Below are positions 49,432 to 62,130 of a DNA stretch of 64,000 nt, one piece after another. The notes under the pieces are model-generated. The model saw nothing but the letters and a program-made list of their open reading frames with translations. It made no database searches and was not told where the DNA came from. This stretch comes from Hydractinia symbiolongicarpus (taxonomy: Eukaryota; Cnidaria; Hydrozoa; Anthoathecata; Hydractiniidae). The position numbers and the translations under genes were made by a program. The stretch lies in contig NC_079877.1 of assembly GCF_029227915.1 (NCBI RefSeq), positions 32,577,851 to 32,641,850 on the forward strand, in the 5' to 3' direction. How positions within the stretch are numbered: position 1 is the first letter of the stretch; every line of letters starts with the position of its first letter.

Positions 49432-51177
49432 TTTAGTGGTGAAAAAAAAATTTAAAAAATCGTTCGGGAAATGAGTTTACTCCCTGGGTAATTTCTTTGT
49501 ATACATTCGACTACACGAGCCAAGCCCGGGATTTAGGGGAAATCGCTGGTTTTCGTTTGCCGGCGATTAAACCTCTTTCATTAAGCGTCTCATCAAAAAT
49601 GAAAACATTTTTGAAAACTACAAGTCTCATGCGTTCGGAAAATGAGTTTACTCCCTGGGTACTTTCTTTGTATACTTTTGACTATACGGGCCGAATCCGG
49701 GATTTACGGGAAATCGCGGGTTTTCGTTTGCCGGCGATTAAACTTCTTTTATTCAGCGTCTTATCAAAAATGAAAACATTTTTGAAAACTTCAAGTCTCA
49801 TGCGTTTTAGTGGTGAAAAAATAATATAAAAAATTGTTCGGGAAATGAGTTTACTCACAGGGTTCTTTCTTTGTATACATTCGACTACACGAGCCAAGCC
49901 CGGGATTTAGGAGAAATCGCTGGTTTTCGTTTGCCGGCGATTAAACCTCTTTCATTAAGCGTCTCATCAAAAATGAAAACATTTTTGAAAACTACAAGTC
50001 TCATGCGTTTGGAAAATGAGTTTACTCCCTGTACTTTCTTTGTATACTTTTGACTATACGGGCCGAGTCCGGGATTTACGGGAATTCGCGGGTTTTCGTT
50101 TGCCGGGGATTAAACTTCTTTTATTCAGCGTTTTATCAAAAATGAAAACATCTTTGAAAACTACAAGTCTCATGCGTTTTAGTGGTGAAAAAATAATATA
50201 AAAAATCGTTCGGGAAATGAGTTTACTCACAGGGTACTTTCTTTGTATACATTCGACTGTACGGGCCAGGCCCGGGATTTACGGGAAATCGCGGGTTTTC
50301 GTTTGCCGGCGATTAAACTTCTTTTATTCAGCGTCCCATCAAAAATGAAAACATTTTTGAAAACTACAAGTCTCATGCGATTTAGTGGTGAAAAAATAAT
50401 ATAAAAAATCGTTCGGGAAATGAGTTTACTCCCTGGGTACTTTCTTTGTATACTTTTGACTATAGGGGCCAAGCCCGGGATTTACGGGAAATAGCGGGCC
50501 GAGTCCGGGAATTACTGGAAATCGCGGGTTTTCGTTTGCCGGGGATTAAACTTCTTTTATTCAGTGTCTTATCAAAAATGAAAACATCTTTGAAAACTAC
50601 AAGTCTAATAAGTTTTAGTGGTGAAAAAATAATATAAAAAATCGTTCGGGAAATGAGTTTACTCACAGGGTACTTTCTTTGTATACATTCGACTATACGG
50701 GCCAGGCCCGGGATTTACGGGAAATCGCGGGTTTTCGTTTGCCGGCGATTAAACCTCTTTCATTAAGCGTCTCATCAAAAATGAAAACATTTTTGAAAAC
50801 TACAAGTCTCATGCGTTTTAGTGGTGAAAAAATAATTTAAAAAATCGTTCGGAAAATGAGTTTACTCCCTGGGTACTTTCTTTGTATACTTTTGACTATA
50901 CGGGCGAGTCCGGGATTTACGGGAAATCGCGGGTTTTCGTTTGCCGGCGATTAAACTTCTTTTATTCAGCGTCCCATCAAAAATAAAAACATTTTTGAAA
51001 ACTACAAGTCTCATGCGATTTAGTGGTGAAAAAATAATATAAAAAATCGTTCGGGAAATGAGTTTACTCCCTGGGTACTTTCTTTGTATACTTTTGACTA
51101 TAGGGGCCAAGCCCGGGATTTACGGGAAATAGCGGGTTTTCGTTTGCCGGCGATTAAACTTCTTTTATTCAGCGTCT
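49432..51177 (+). repeat. 2,162-bp-offset HOR, copy 2
   Basis: This is the partner of 47,270-49,015. Between the copies, about 49,015-49,432 holds a two-monomer 372-bp unit (tcgctggctttcg and tccctgtac). It is the same kind of unit as the 374-bp pairs at 47,709 and 49,871, and its presence converts a 1,790-bp spacing into 2,162 bp. Confidence 0.82.
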
Positions 51178-51179
51178 CA

Positions 51180-52969
51180 TCACAAATGAAAACATTTTTG
51201 AAAACTACAAGTCTCTTGCGTTTTAGTGGTGAAAAAAAAATTTAAAAAATCGTTCGGGAAATGAGTTTACTCCCTGGGTAATTTCTTTGTATACATTCGA
51301 CTACACGAGCCAAGCCCGGGATTTAGGGGAAATCGCTGGTTTTCGTTTGCCGGCGATTAAACCTCTTTCATTAAGCGTCTCATCAAAAATGAAAACATTT
51401 TTGAAAACTACAAGTCTCATGCGTTCGGAAAATGAGTTTAGTCCCTGGGTACTTTCTTTGTATACTTTTGACTATACGGGCCGAGTCCGGGATTTACGGG
51501 AAATCGCGGGTTTTCGTTTGCCGGCGATTAAACTTCTTTTATTCAGCGTCTTATCAAAAATGAAAACATTTTTGAAAACTTCAAGTCTCATGCGTTTTAG
51601 TGGTGAAAAAATAATATAAAAAATCGTTCGGGAAATGAGTTTACTCACAGGGTTCTTTCTTTGTATACATTCGACTACACGAGCCAAGCCCGGGATTTAG
51701 GAGAAATCGCTGGTTTTCGTTTGCCGGCGATTAAACCTCTTTCATTAAGCGTCTCATCAAAAATGAAAACATTTTTGAAAACTACATGTCTCATGCGTTC
51801 GGAAAATGAGTTTACTCCCTGTACTTTCTTTGTATACTTTTGACTATACGGGCCGAGTCCGGGATTTACGGGAATTCGCGGGTTTTCGTTTGCCGGGGAT
51901 TAAACTTCTTTTATTCAGCGTCTTATCAAAAATGAAAACATCTTTGAAAACTACAAGTCTCATGCGTTTTAGTGGTGAAAAAATAATATAAAAATCGATC
52001 GGGAAATGAGTTTACTCACAGGATACTTTCTTTGTATACATTCGACTATACGGGCCAGGCCCGGGATTTACGGGAAATCGCGGGTTTTCGTTTGCCGGCG
52101 ATTAAACTTCTTTTATTCAGCGTCCCATCAAAAATGAAAACATTTTTGAAAACTACAAGTCTCATGCGATTTAGTGGGGAAAAAATAATATAAAAAATCG
52201 TTCGGGAAATGAGTTTACTCCCTGGGTACTTTCTTTGTATACTTTTGACTATACGGGCCGAGTCCGGGATTTACGGGAAATAGCGGGCCGAGTCCGCGAT
52301 TTACTGGAAATCGCGGGTTTTCGTTTGCCGGGGATTAAACTTCTTTTATTCAGTGTCTTATGAAAAATGAAAACATCTTTGAAAACTACAAGTCTAATAA
52401 GTTTTAGTGGTGAAAAAATAATATAAAAAATCGTTCGGGAAATGAGTTTACTCACAGGGTACGTTCTTTGTATACATTCGACTATACGGGCCAGGCCCGG
52501 GATTTACGGGAAATCGCGGGTTTTCGTTTGCCGGCGATTAAACCTCTTTCATTAAGCGTCTCATCAAAAATGAAAACATTTTTTAAAACTACAAGTCTCA
52601 TGCGTTTTAGTGGTGAAAAAATAATTTAAAAAATCGTTCGGAAAATGAGTTCACTCCCTGGGTACTTTCTTTGTATACTTTTGACTATACGGGCCGAGTC
52701 CGGGATTTACGGGAAATCGCGGGTTTTCGTTTGCCGGCGATTAAACTTCTTTTATTCAGCGTCCCATCAAAAATAAAAACATTTTTGAAAACTACAAGTC
52801 TCATGCGATTTAGTGGTGAAAAAATAATATAAAAAATCGTTCGGGAAATGAGTTTACTCCCTGGGTACTTTCTTTGTATACTTTTGACAATAGGGGCCAA
52901 GCCCGGGATTTACGGGAAATAGCGGGTTTTCGTTTGCCGGCGATTAAACTCCCTTTATTCAGTGTCTCA
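51180..52969 (+). repeat. 1,790-bp HOR, copy 1
   Basis: This is nearly identical to 52,970-54,789. Length is exactly accounted for by nine 203-bp monomers with two 32-bp deletions, one 3-bp deletion (tccctgtac) and one 30-bp duplication. Private variants shared by both copies are actacatgtctcatg, aaaaatcgatcggg, aggatactttc and tagtggggaaaa. The copies differ at a few bases, for example cttatgaaaaatg versus cttatcaaaaatg and tacgttctttg versus tactttctttg. Confidence 0.88.
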
Positions 52970-54789
52970 TCAAAAATGAAAACATTTTTGAAAACTACAA
53001 GTCTCTTGCGTTTTAGTGGTGAAAAAAAAATTTTAAAAATCGTTCGGGAAATGAGTTTACTCCCTGGGTAATTTCTTTGTATACATTCGACTACACGAGC
53101 CAAGCCCGGGATTTAGGGGAAATCGCTGGTTTTCGTTTGCCGGCGATTAAACCTCTTTCATTAAGCGTCTCATCAAAAATGAAAACATTTTTGAAAACTA
53201 CAAGTCTCATGCGTTCGGAAAATGAGTTTAGTCCCTGGGTACTTTCTTTGTATACTTTTGACTATACGGGCCGAGTCCGGGATTTACGGGAAATCGCGGG
53301 TTTTCGTTTGCCGGCGATTAAACTTCTTTTATTCAGCGTCTTATCAAAAATGAAAACATTTTTGAAAACTTCAAGTCTCATGCGTTTTAGTGGTGAAAAA
53401 ATAATATAAAAAATCGTTCGGGAAATGAGTTTACTCACAGGGTTCTTTCTTTGTATACATTCGACTACACGAGCCAAGCCCGGGATTTAGGAGAAATCGC
53501 TGGTTTTCGTTTGCCGGCGATTAAACCTCTTTCATTAAGCGTCTCATCAAAAATGAAAACATTTTTGAAAACTACATGTCTCATGCGTTCGGAAAATGAG
53601 TTTACTCCCTGTACTTTCTTTGTATACTTTTGACTATACGGGCCGAGTCCGGGATTTACGGGAATTCGCGGGTTTTCGTTTGCCGGGGATTAAACTTCTT
53701 TTATTCAGCGTCTTATCAAAAATGAAAACATCTTTGAAAACTACAAGTCTCATGCGTTTTAGTGGTGAAAAAATAATATAAAAATCGATCGGGAAATGAG
53801 TTTACTCACAGGATACTTTCTTTGTATACATTCGACTATACGGGCCAGGCCCGGGATTTACGGGAAATCGCGGGTTTTCGTTTGCCGGCGATTAAACTTC
53901 TTTTATTCAGCGTCCCATCAAAAATGAAAACATTTTTGAAAACTACAAGTCTCATGCGATTTAGTGGGGAAAAAATAATATAAAAAATCGTTCGGGAAAT
54001 GAGTTTACTCCCTGGGTACTTTCTTTGTATACTTTTGACTATACGGGCCGAGTCCGGGATTTACGGGAAATAGCGGGCCGAGTCCGCGATTTACTGGAAA
54101 TCGCGGGTTTTCGTTTGCCGGGGATTAAACTTCTTTTATTCAGTGTCTTATCAAAAATGAAAACATCTTTGAAAACTACAAGTCTAATAAGTTTTAGTGG
54201 TGAAAAAATAATATAAAAAATCGTTCGGGAAATGAGTTTACTCACAGGGTACTTTCTTTGTATACATTCGACTATACGGGCCAGGCCCGGGATTTACGGG
54301 AAATCGCGGGTTTTCGTTTGCCGGCGATTAAACCTCTTTCATTAAGCGTCTCATCAAAAATGAAAACATTTTTGAAAACTACAAGTCTCATGCGTTTTAG
54401 TGGTGAAAAAATAATTTAAAAAATCGTTCGGAAAATGAGTTTACTCCCTGGGTACTTTCTTTGTATACTTTTGACTATACGGGCCGAGTCCGGGATTTAC
54501 GGGAAATCGCGGGTTTTCGTTTGCCGGCGATTAAACTTCTTTTATTCAGCGTCCCATCAAAAATAAAAACATTTTTGAAAACTACAAGTCTCATGCGATT
54601 TAGTGGTGAAAAAATAATATAAAAAATCGTTCGGGAAATGAGTTTACTCCCTGGGTACTTTCTTTGTATACTTTTGACAATAGGGGCCAAGCCCGGGATT
54701 TACGGGAAATAGCGGGTTTTCGTTTGCCGGCGATTAAACTCCCTTTATTCAGTGTCTCATCAAAAATGAAAACATTTTTGAAAACTACA
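52970..54789 (+). repeat. 1,790-bp HOR, copy 2
   Basis: This is the second copy of the unit above. It ends near 54,790, where it continues with catgggttatagtgg and aaaagataat instead of the cttgcg monomer. Together with the 2,162-bp pair, the stretch 47.3-54.8 kb holds four related units. Confidence 0.88.
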
Positions 54790-57110
54790 AGTCTCATGGG
54801 TTATAGTGGTGAAAAGATAATTTAAAAAATCGTTTTGGAGATGAGTTTACTCACAGGGTATTTTCTTTGTATACATTCGACTATACGGGCCAAGCCCGGG
54901 ATTTACGGGAAATAGCGGGCCGAGTCCGGGATTTACGGGAAATCGCGGGTTTTCGTTTGCCGGCGATTTAACTCCTTTTATTCAGTGTCTCATCAAAAAT
55001 GAAAACATTTTTGAAAACTACAAGTCTCATGCGTTATAGTGGTGAAAAGATAATTTAAAAAATCGTTTTGGAGATGAGTTTACTCACAGGGTATTTTCTT
55101 TGTATACATTCGACTATACGGGCCAGGCCCGGGATTTACGGGAAATCGCGGGTTTTTGTTTGCCGGCGATTAAACCTCTTTCATTAAGCGTCTCATCAAA
55201 AATGAAAACATTTTTGAAAACTACAAGTCTCATGCGTTTTAGTGGTGAAAAAATAATTTAAAAAATCGTTCGGAAAATGAGTTTACTCCCTGGGTACTTT
55301 CTTTGTATACTTTTGACTATACGGGCCGAGCCCCGGATTTACGGGAAATCGCGGGTTTTCGTTTGCCGGCGATTAAACTTCTTTTATTCAGCGTCCCATC
55401 AAAAATGAAAACATTTTTGAAAACTACAAGTCTCATGCGATTTAGTGGTGAAAAAATAATATAAAAAATCGTTCGGGAAATGAGTTTACTCCCTGGGTAC
55501 TTTCTTTGTATACTTTTGACTATAGGGGCCAAGCCCGGGATTTACGGGAAATAGCGGGTTTTCGTTTGCCGGCGATTAAACTTCTTTTATTCAGCGTCTC
55601 ATCACAAATGAAAACATTTTTGAAAACTACAAGTCTCTTGCGTTTTAGTGGTGAAAAAAAAATTTAAAAAATCGTTCGGGAAATGAGTTTACTCCCTGGG
55701 TAATTTCTTTGTATACATTCGACTACACGAGCCAGGCCCGGGATTTACGGGAAATCGCGGGTTTTCGTTTGCCGGCGATTAAACCTCTTTCATTAAGCGT
55801 CTCATCAAAAATGAAAACATTTTTGAAAACTACAAGTCTCATGCGTTTTAGTGGTGAAAAAATAATTTAAAAAATCGTTCGGAAAATGAGTTTACTCCCT
55901 GGGTACTTTCTTTGTATACTTTTGACTATACGGGCCGAGTCCGGGATTTACGGGAAATCGCGGGTTTTCGTTTGCCGGCGATTAAACTTCTTTTATTCAG
56001 CGTCCCATCAAAAATAAAAACATTTTTGAAAACTACAAGTCTCATGCGATTTAGTGGTGAAAAAATAATATAAAAAATCGTTCGGGAAATGAGTTTACTC
56101 CCTGGGTACTTTCTTTGTATACTTTTGACTATAGGGGCCAAGCCCGGGATTTACGGGAAATAGCGGGTTTTCGTTTGCCGGCGATTAAACTCCTTTTATT
56201 CAGTGTCTCATCAAAAATGAAAACATTTTTGAAAACTACAAGTCTCATGCGTTATAGTGGTGAAAAGATAATTTAAAAAATCGTTTTGGAGATGAGATTA
56301 CTCACAGGGTATTTTCTTTGTATACATTCGACTATACGGGCCAAGCCCGGGATTTACGGGAAATAGCGGGCCGAGTCCGGGATTTACAGGAAATCGCGGG
56401 TTTTCGTTTGCCGGGGATTAAACTTCTTTTATTCAGCGTCTTATCAAAAATGAAAACATCTTTGAAAACTACAAGTCTAATGCGTTTTAGTGGTGAAAAA
56501 ATAATATAAAAAATCGTTCGGGAAATGAGTTTACTCACAGGGTACTTTCTTTGTATACATTCGACTATACGGGCCAGGCCCGGGATTTACGGGAAATCGC
56601 GGGTTTTCGTTTGCCGGCGATTAAACCTCTTTTATTAAGCGTCTCATCAAAAATGAAAACATTTGTGAAAACTACAAGTCTCATGCGTTTTAGTGGTGAA
56701 AAAATAATTTAAAAAATCGTTCGGAAAATGAGTTTACTCCCTGGGTACTTTCTTTATATACTTTTGACTATACGGGCCGAGACCGGGATTTACGGGAAAT
56801 CGCGGGTTTTCGTTTGCCGGCGATTAAACTTCTTTTATTCAGCGTCCCATCAAAAATGAAAACATTTTTGAAAACTACAAGTCTCATGCGATTTAGTGGT
56901 GAAAAAATAATATAAAAAATTTCGGGAAATGAGTTTACTCCCTGGGTACATTCTTTGTATACTTTTGACTATAGGGGCCAAGGCCGGGATTTACGTGAAA
57001 TAGCGGGTTTTCGTTTACCGGCGATTAAACTCCTTTTATTCAGTGTCTCATGAAAAATGAAAACATTTTTGAAAACTACAAGTCTCATGCGTTTTAGTGG
57101 TGAAAAGATA
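54790..57110 (+). repeat. Irregular monomers with gttttggagatgag
   Basis: Marks are gttttggagatgag with gggtattttc (54,830, 55,070, 56,285 and 57,125), gcgttatagtgg, and nearby copies of the type A pair with catgcgatttag. About 55,230-55,540 and 55,840-56,150 are similar at about 609 bp (three monomers). The monomer near 56,920 has lost cgt in aaaaatttcggg. This is a mosaic of parts of the 1,790-bp unit without a clean period. Confidence 0.7.
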
Positions 57111-58270
57111 ATTTAAAAAATCGTTTTGGAGATGAGTTTACTCACAGGGTATTTTCTTTGTATACATTCGACTATACGGGCCAAGCCCAGGATTTACGGG
57201 AAATTGCGGGTTTTCGTTTGCCGGCGATTAAACCACTTTCATTAAGCGTCTCATTAAAAATGAAAAGATTTCTGAAAACTACAAGTCTCATGCGTTTTAG
57301 TGGTGAAACAATAATTTAAAAAATCGTTCGGGAAATGAGTTTATTCCCTGGATACTTTCTTTGTATACTTTTGACTATCCGGGCCGCGTCCGGGATTTAC
57401 GGGAAGTCGCGGGTTTTCGTTTGCCGGCGATTAAACTTCTTTTATTCAGCGTCTCATTAAAAATGAAAACATCTTTGAAAACTACAAGTCTCATGGGTTT
57501 TAGTGGTGGAATAATAATTTAAAAAATCGTTCGGGAAATGAGTTTACACCCCGGGTAGTTTCTTTGTATACTTTTGACTATACGGGCCAAGCCTGGTTCT
57601 TACGAGAAATGGCGGGTTTTCGTTTGCCGGCGATTAAACTTCTTTTATTCAGCGTCTCATCAAAAATGAAAACATTTTTGAAAACTACAAGTCTCATGCG
57701 TTTTAGTGGTGAAAAGATAATTTAAAAAATCGTTTTGGAAATGAGTTTACTCACAGGGTACTTTCTTTGTATACATTCGACTATACGGTCCAAGCCCGGG
57801 ATTTACGGGAAATCGCAGGTTTTCGTTTGCCGGCGATCAAACCACTTTCATTAAGCGTCTCATCAAAAATGAAAACATTTCTGAAAACTACAAGTCTCAT
57901 GCGTTTTAGTGGTGAAAAAATAATTTAAAAAATCGTTCGGGAAATGAGTTTACTCCCTGGGTAATTTCTTTGTATACTTTTGACTATACGGGCCAAGCCC
58001 GGTGTTTACGGGAAATGGCGGGTTTTCGTTTGCCGGCGATTAAACTTCTTTTATTCAGCGTCTCATCAAAAATGAAAACATTTTTGAAAACTACAAGTCT
58101 CATGCGTTTTAGTGGTGAAAAGATAATTTAAAAAATCGTTTTGGAAATGAGTTTACTCACAGGGTACTTTCTTTGTATACATTCGACTATACGGGCCAAG
58201 CCCGGGATTTACGGGAAATCGCGGGTTTTCGTTTGCCGGCGATCAAACCACTTTCATTAAGCGTCTCATC
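57110..58270 (+). repeat. 405-bp dimers with ccactttcattaagcg
   Basis: A type B-like monomer (gttttggaaatgag, attcgac, gatcaaaccactttcatt, acatttctgaaaac) alternates with a type A-like monomer with aatggcgggttttcg. Equivalent points at about 57,730 and 58,135 are 405 bp apart. The type B form with ccactttcatt is also the one found inverted at 38,721-39,157. Confidence 0.72.
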
Positions 58271-59337
58271 AAAAATGAAAACACTTCTGAAAACTACAAG
58301 TCTCATGCGTTTTAGTGGTGAAAAAATAATTTAAAAAATCGTTCGGGAAATGAGTTTACTCCCTGGGTACTTTCTTTGTATACTTTTGACTGTATGGGCC
58401 AGCCCGGATTTAGGGGAAATCGCTGGTTTTCTTTTGCCGGCGATTAAACCTCTTTCATTAAGTGTCTCATCAAAAATGAAAACATTTTTGAAAACTACAA
58501 GTCTCATGTGTTTTAGTGGTGAAAAAATAATTTAAAAAATCGTTCGGAAAATGAGTTTACTTCCTGGGTACTTTCTTTGTATACTTTTGACTATGCGGGC
58601 CGAGTCCGGGATTTACGGGAAATCGCGGGTTTTCGTTTGCCGGCGATTAAACTTCTTTTATTCAGCGTCCCATCAAAAATGAATACATTTTTGAAAACTA
58701 CAAATCTCATGCGTTTTAGTGGTGAAAACATAATATAAAAAATCGTTCGGGAAATGAGTTTACTCACAGGGTACTTTCTTTGTATACATTCGACTATACG
58801 GGCTAAGCCCGGGATTTACGGGAAATCGCGGGTTTTAGTTTGCCGGCGATTAAACCTCTTTCATTAAGCGTCTCATCAAAAATGAAAACATTTTTGAAAA
58901 CTACAAGTCTCATGCGTTTTAGTGGTGAATAAAAAAATTAAAAAATCGTTTGGGAAATGAGTTTACTCCCTGGGTACTTTCTTTGTATACATTCGACTAC
59001 ACGGGCCAAGCCCGGGATTTAGGGGAAATCGCTGGTTTTCGTTTGGCGGCGATTAAACCTCTTTCATTAAGCGTCTTATCAAAAATGAAAACATTTTTGA
59101 AAACTGCAAGTCTCATGCGTTTTAGCGGTGAGAAAATAATTTAAAAAATCGTTCGGAAAATGAGTTTACTCCCTGGGTACTTTCTTTGTATACTTTTGAC
59201 TATACGGGCCGAGTCCGGGATTTACGGAAAATCGCGGGTTTTCGTTTGCTGGCGATTAAACTTCTTTTATTCAGCGTCCCATCAAAAAGGAAAAATTTTT
59301 GAAAACTACAAGTCTCATGCGTTTTAGTGGTGAAAAA
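58270..59337 (+). repeat. Copy of the 4-monomer HOR (partner of 62,933-64,000)
   Basis: About 1.07 kb matches 62,933-64,000 at an offset of 4,663 bp. Shared private variants are gactgtatgggcc with a shortened agcccggattt, ctatgcgggcc, aatgaatacatttttg, gaaaacataatataaa, ggctaagcccggg, gtgaataaaaaaatt, tttggcggcgatt and atcaaaaaggaaaaa. Only a few bases differ, such as aagcccgggattt versus aagcccgggatgt and tttagtgg versus tttagcgg at the end. Confidence 0.88.
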
Positions 59338-62130
59338 ATAATATAAAAAATCGTTCGGGAAATGAGTTTACTCCCTGGGTACTTTCTTTGTATACTTTTG
59401 ACTATACGGGCCAAGCCCGGGATTTAAGGGAAATGGCGGGTTTTCGTTTGCCGGTGATTAAACTTCTTTTATTCAGTGTCTAATCAAAAATGAAAACATT
59501 TTTAAAAACTACAAGTGTCATGCGTTTTAGTGGTGAAAAGATAATTTAAAAAATCGTTTTGGAAATAAGTTTACTCACAGGGTACTTTCTTTGTATACAT
59601 TCGACTATACGGGCCAAGCCCGGGATTTACAGGAAATCGCGGGTTTTCGTTTGCCGGCGATTAATCCACTTTCATTAAACGTCTCATCAAAAATGAAAAC
59701 ATTTCTGAAAACTACAAGTCTCATGCGTTTTAGAGGTGAAAAAATAATTTAAAAAATCGTTCGGGAAATGAGTTTACTCCCTGGGTACTTTCTTTGTATA
59801 CTTTTGACTATACGGGCCGAGTCCGGGATTTGCGGGAAGTCGCGGATTTTCGTTTACCGGCGATTAAACTTCTTTTATTCAGCGTCTCATCAAAAATGAA
59901 AACATTTTTAAAAACTACAAGTCTCATGGGCTTTAGTGGTGAAATAATAATTTAAAAAATCGTTCGGGAAATGAGTTTACACCCCGGGTACATTCTTTGT
60001 ATACTTTTGACTATACAGGCCAAGCCCAGGATTTACGGGAAATGGCGGGTTTTCGTTTGCCGGTGATTAAACTTCTTTTATTCAGCGTCTCATCAAAAAT
60101 GAAAACATTTTTAAAAACTACAAGTGTCATGCGTTTTAGTGGTGAAAAGATAATTTAAAAAATCGTTTTGGAAATGAGTTTACTGACAGGGTATTTTCTT
60201 TGTAGACTTTTGACTATACGGGCCGAGTCCGGGATTTGCGGGAAGTCGCGGGTTTTCGTTTGCCGGCGATTAAACTTCTTTTATTCAGCGTCTCATCAAA
60301 AATGAAAACATTTTTAAAAACTACAAGTCTCATGGGCTTTAGTGGTAAAATAATAATTTAAAAAATCGTTCGGGAAATGAGTTTACACCCCGGGTACATT
60401 CTTTGTATACTTTTGACTATACGGGCCAAGCCCGGGATTTACGGGAAATGGCGGGTTTTCGTTTGCCGGTGATTAAACTTCTTTTATTCAGCGTCTCATC
60501 AAAAATGAAAACATTTTTAAAAACTACAAGTCTCATGGGCTTTAGTGGTAAAATAATAATTTAAAAAATCGTTCGGGAAATGAGTTTACTTCCTGGGTAC
60601 TTTCTTTGTATACTTTTGACTATACGGGCCAAGCCCGGGATTTACGGGAAATGGCGGGTTTTCGTTTGCCGGTGATTAAACTTTCTTTATTCACTGTGTA
60701 ATCAAAAATGAAAACATTTTTGAAAACTACAAGTCTCATGCGTTTTAGTGGTGAAAAGATAATTAAAAATCGTTTTGGAAATGAGTTTACTCACAGGGTA
60801 CTTTCTTTGTACACTTTTGACTATACGGGCCGAGTCCGGGATTTACGGGAAGTCGCGGGTTTTCGTTTGCCGGCGATTAAACTTCTTTTATTCAGCGTCT
60901 CATCAAAAATGAAAACATTTTTAAAAACTAAAAGTCTCATAGGCTTTAGTGGTAAAATAATAATTTAAAAAATCGTTCGGAAAATGAGTTTACACCCCGG
61001 GTACACTCTTTGTATACTTTTGACTATACGGGCCAAGCCCGGGATTTACGGGAAATGGCGGGTTTTCGTTTGCCGGCGATTAAACTTCTTTTATTCAGTG
61101 TTTCATCAAAAATGAAAACATTTTTAAAAACTACAAGTCTCATGCGTTTTAGTGGTGAAAAAATAATTTAAAAAATCGTTCGGGAAATGAGTTTACTCCC
61201 TGGGTACTTTTTTTGTATACTTTTGACTATACGGGCCGAGTCCGGGATTTGCGGGAAGTCGCGGGATTTCGTTTGCCGGCGATTAAACTTCTTTTATTCA
61301 GCGTCTCATCAAAATTGAAAACATTTTTAAAAACTACAAGTCTCATGGGCTTTAGTGGTAAAATAATAATTTAAAAAATCGTTTTGGAAATGAGTTTACT
61401 CACAGGGTACTTTCTTTGTATACATTCGACTATACGGGCCAAGCCCGGGATTTACGGGAAATCGCGGGTTTTCATTAGCCGGTGATTAATCCACTTTCAT
61501 TAAACGTCTCATCAAAAATGAAAACATTTCTGAAAACTACAAGTTTCATGCGTTTTAGTGGTGAAAAAATAATTTAAAAAATCGTTCGGGAAACGAGTTT
61601 ACACCCTGGGTACTTTCTTTGTATACTTTTGACTATACGGGCCGAGTCCGGGATTTACGGGAAGTCGCGGGTTTTCGTTTGCCGGCGATTAAACTTCTTT
61701 TATTCAGCGTCTCATCAAAAATGAAAACATTTTTTAAAAACTACAAGTCTCATGGGCTTTAGTGGTGAAATAATAATTTAAAAAATCGTTCGGGAAATGA
61801 GTTTACACCCCGGGTACATTCTTTGTATACTTTTGACTATACAAGCCAAGCCCGGGATTTACGGGAAATAGCGGGTTTTCGTTTGCCGGTGATTAAACTT
61901 CTTTTAATCAGGGTCTCATCAAAAATGAAAACATTTTTAAAAACTACATGTCTCATGGGCTTTAGTGGTGAAATAATAATTTAAAAAATCGTTCGGGAAA
62001 TGAGTTTACTCCCTGGGTACTTTCTTTGTATACTTTTGACTATACGGGCCAAGCCCGGGATTTACGGGAAATGGCGGGTTTTCGTTTGCCGGTGATTAAA
62101 CTTCTTTTATTCCGTGTCTAATCAAAAATG
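59338..62130 (+). repeat. Monomers with ccccgggtacattc and gccggtgatt
   Basis: Type A-like monomers reading acaccccgggtacattc recur near 59,981, 60,385, 60,990 and 61,806 (about 2, 3 and 4 monomers apart), often followed by aatggcgggttttcg with gccggtgatt. Chimeric copies occur, for example near 60,190 (ctgacagggtattttc followed by gacttttgac). catgggctttagtgg with taaaataataattt is a local variant. The order is irregular, suggesting repeated small exchanges. Confidence 0.7.

Larger units (their letters stand above)
41506..53593 (+). repeat. Monomers with a 32-bp deletion at a CGTT microhomology, 15 copies
   Basis: The AT-rich end of the monomer is missing: ctcatgcgtt continues straight to cggaaaatgag. 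A normal copy has cgtt at both ends of the lost part (atgcgttttag and aatcgttcgg), so the joint retains one cgtt, typical of microhomology-mediated or replication-slippage deletion. Joints lie near 41506, 42639, 43601, 44178, 45140, 46102, 47470, 47844, 49260, 49632, 50006, 51422, 51796, 53212 and 53586. Copies 47844 and 50006 read gcgtttgg. None occurs left of 41.5 kb or right of 53.6 kb. These monomers are 171 bp (168 where tccctgtac also lacks ggg). Confidence 0.9.
48305..56398 (+). repeat. Monomers with a 30-bp internal duplication, six copies
   Basis: The GC-rich centre is present twice, the first part type B or A (ggccaagcccggg or ggccgagtccggg) ending in aaatagcgggcc, the second type A. 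Duplicated ggcc starts are at 48305/48335, 50467/50497, 52256/52286, 54046/54076, 54888/54918 and 56339/56369, always 30 bp apart. The joint lies at CGGG, which occurs in both tacgggcc and cgcgggtt, so exchange between two CGGG sites in one monomer explains it. The monomers are about 233 bp. Confidence 0.9.
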
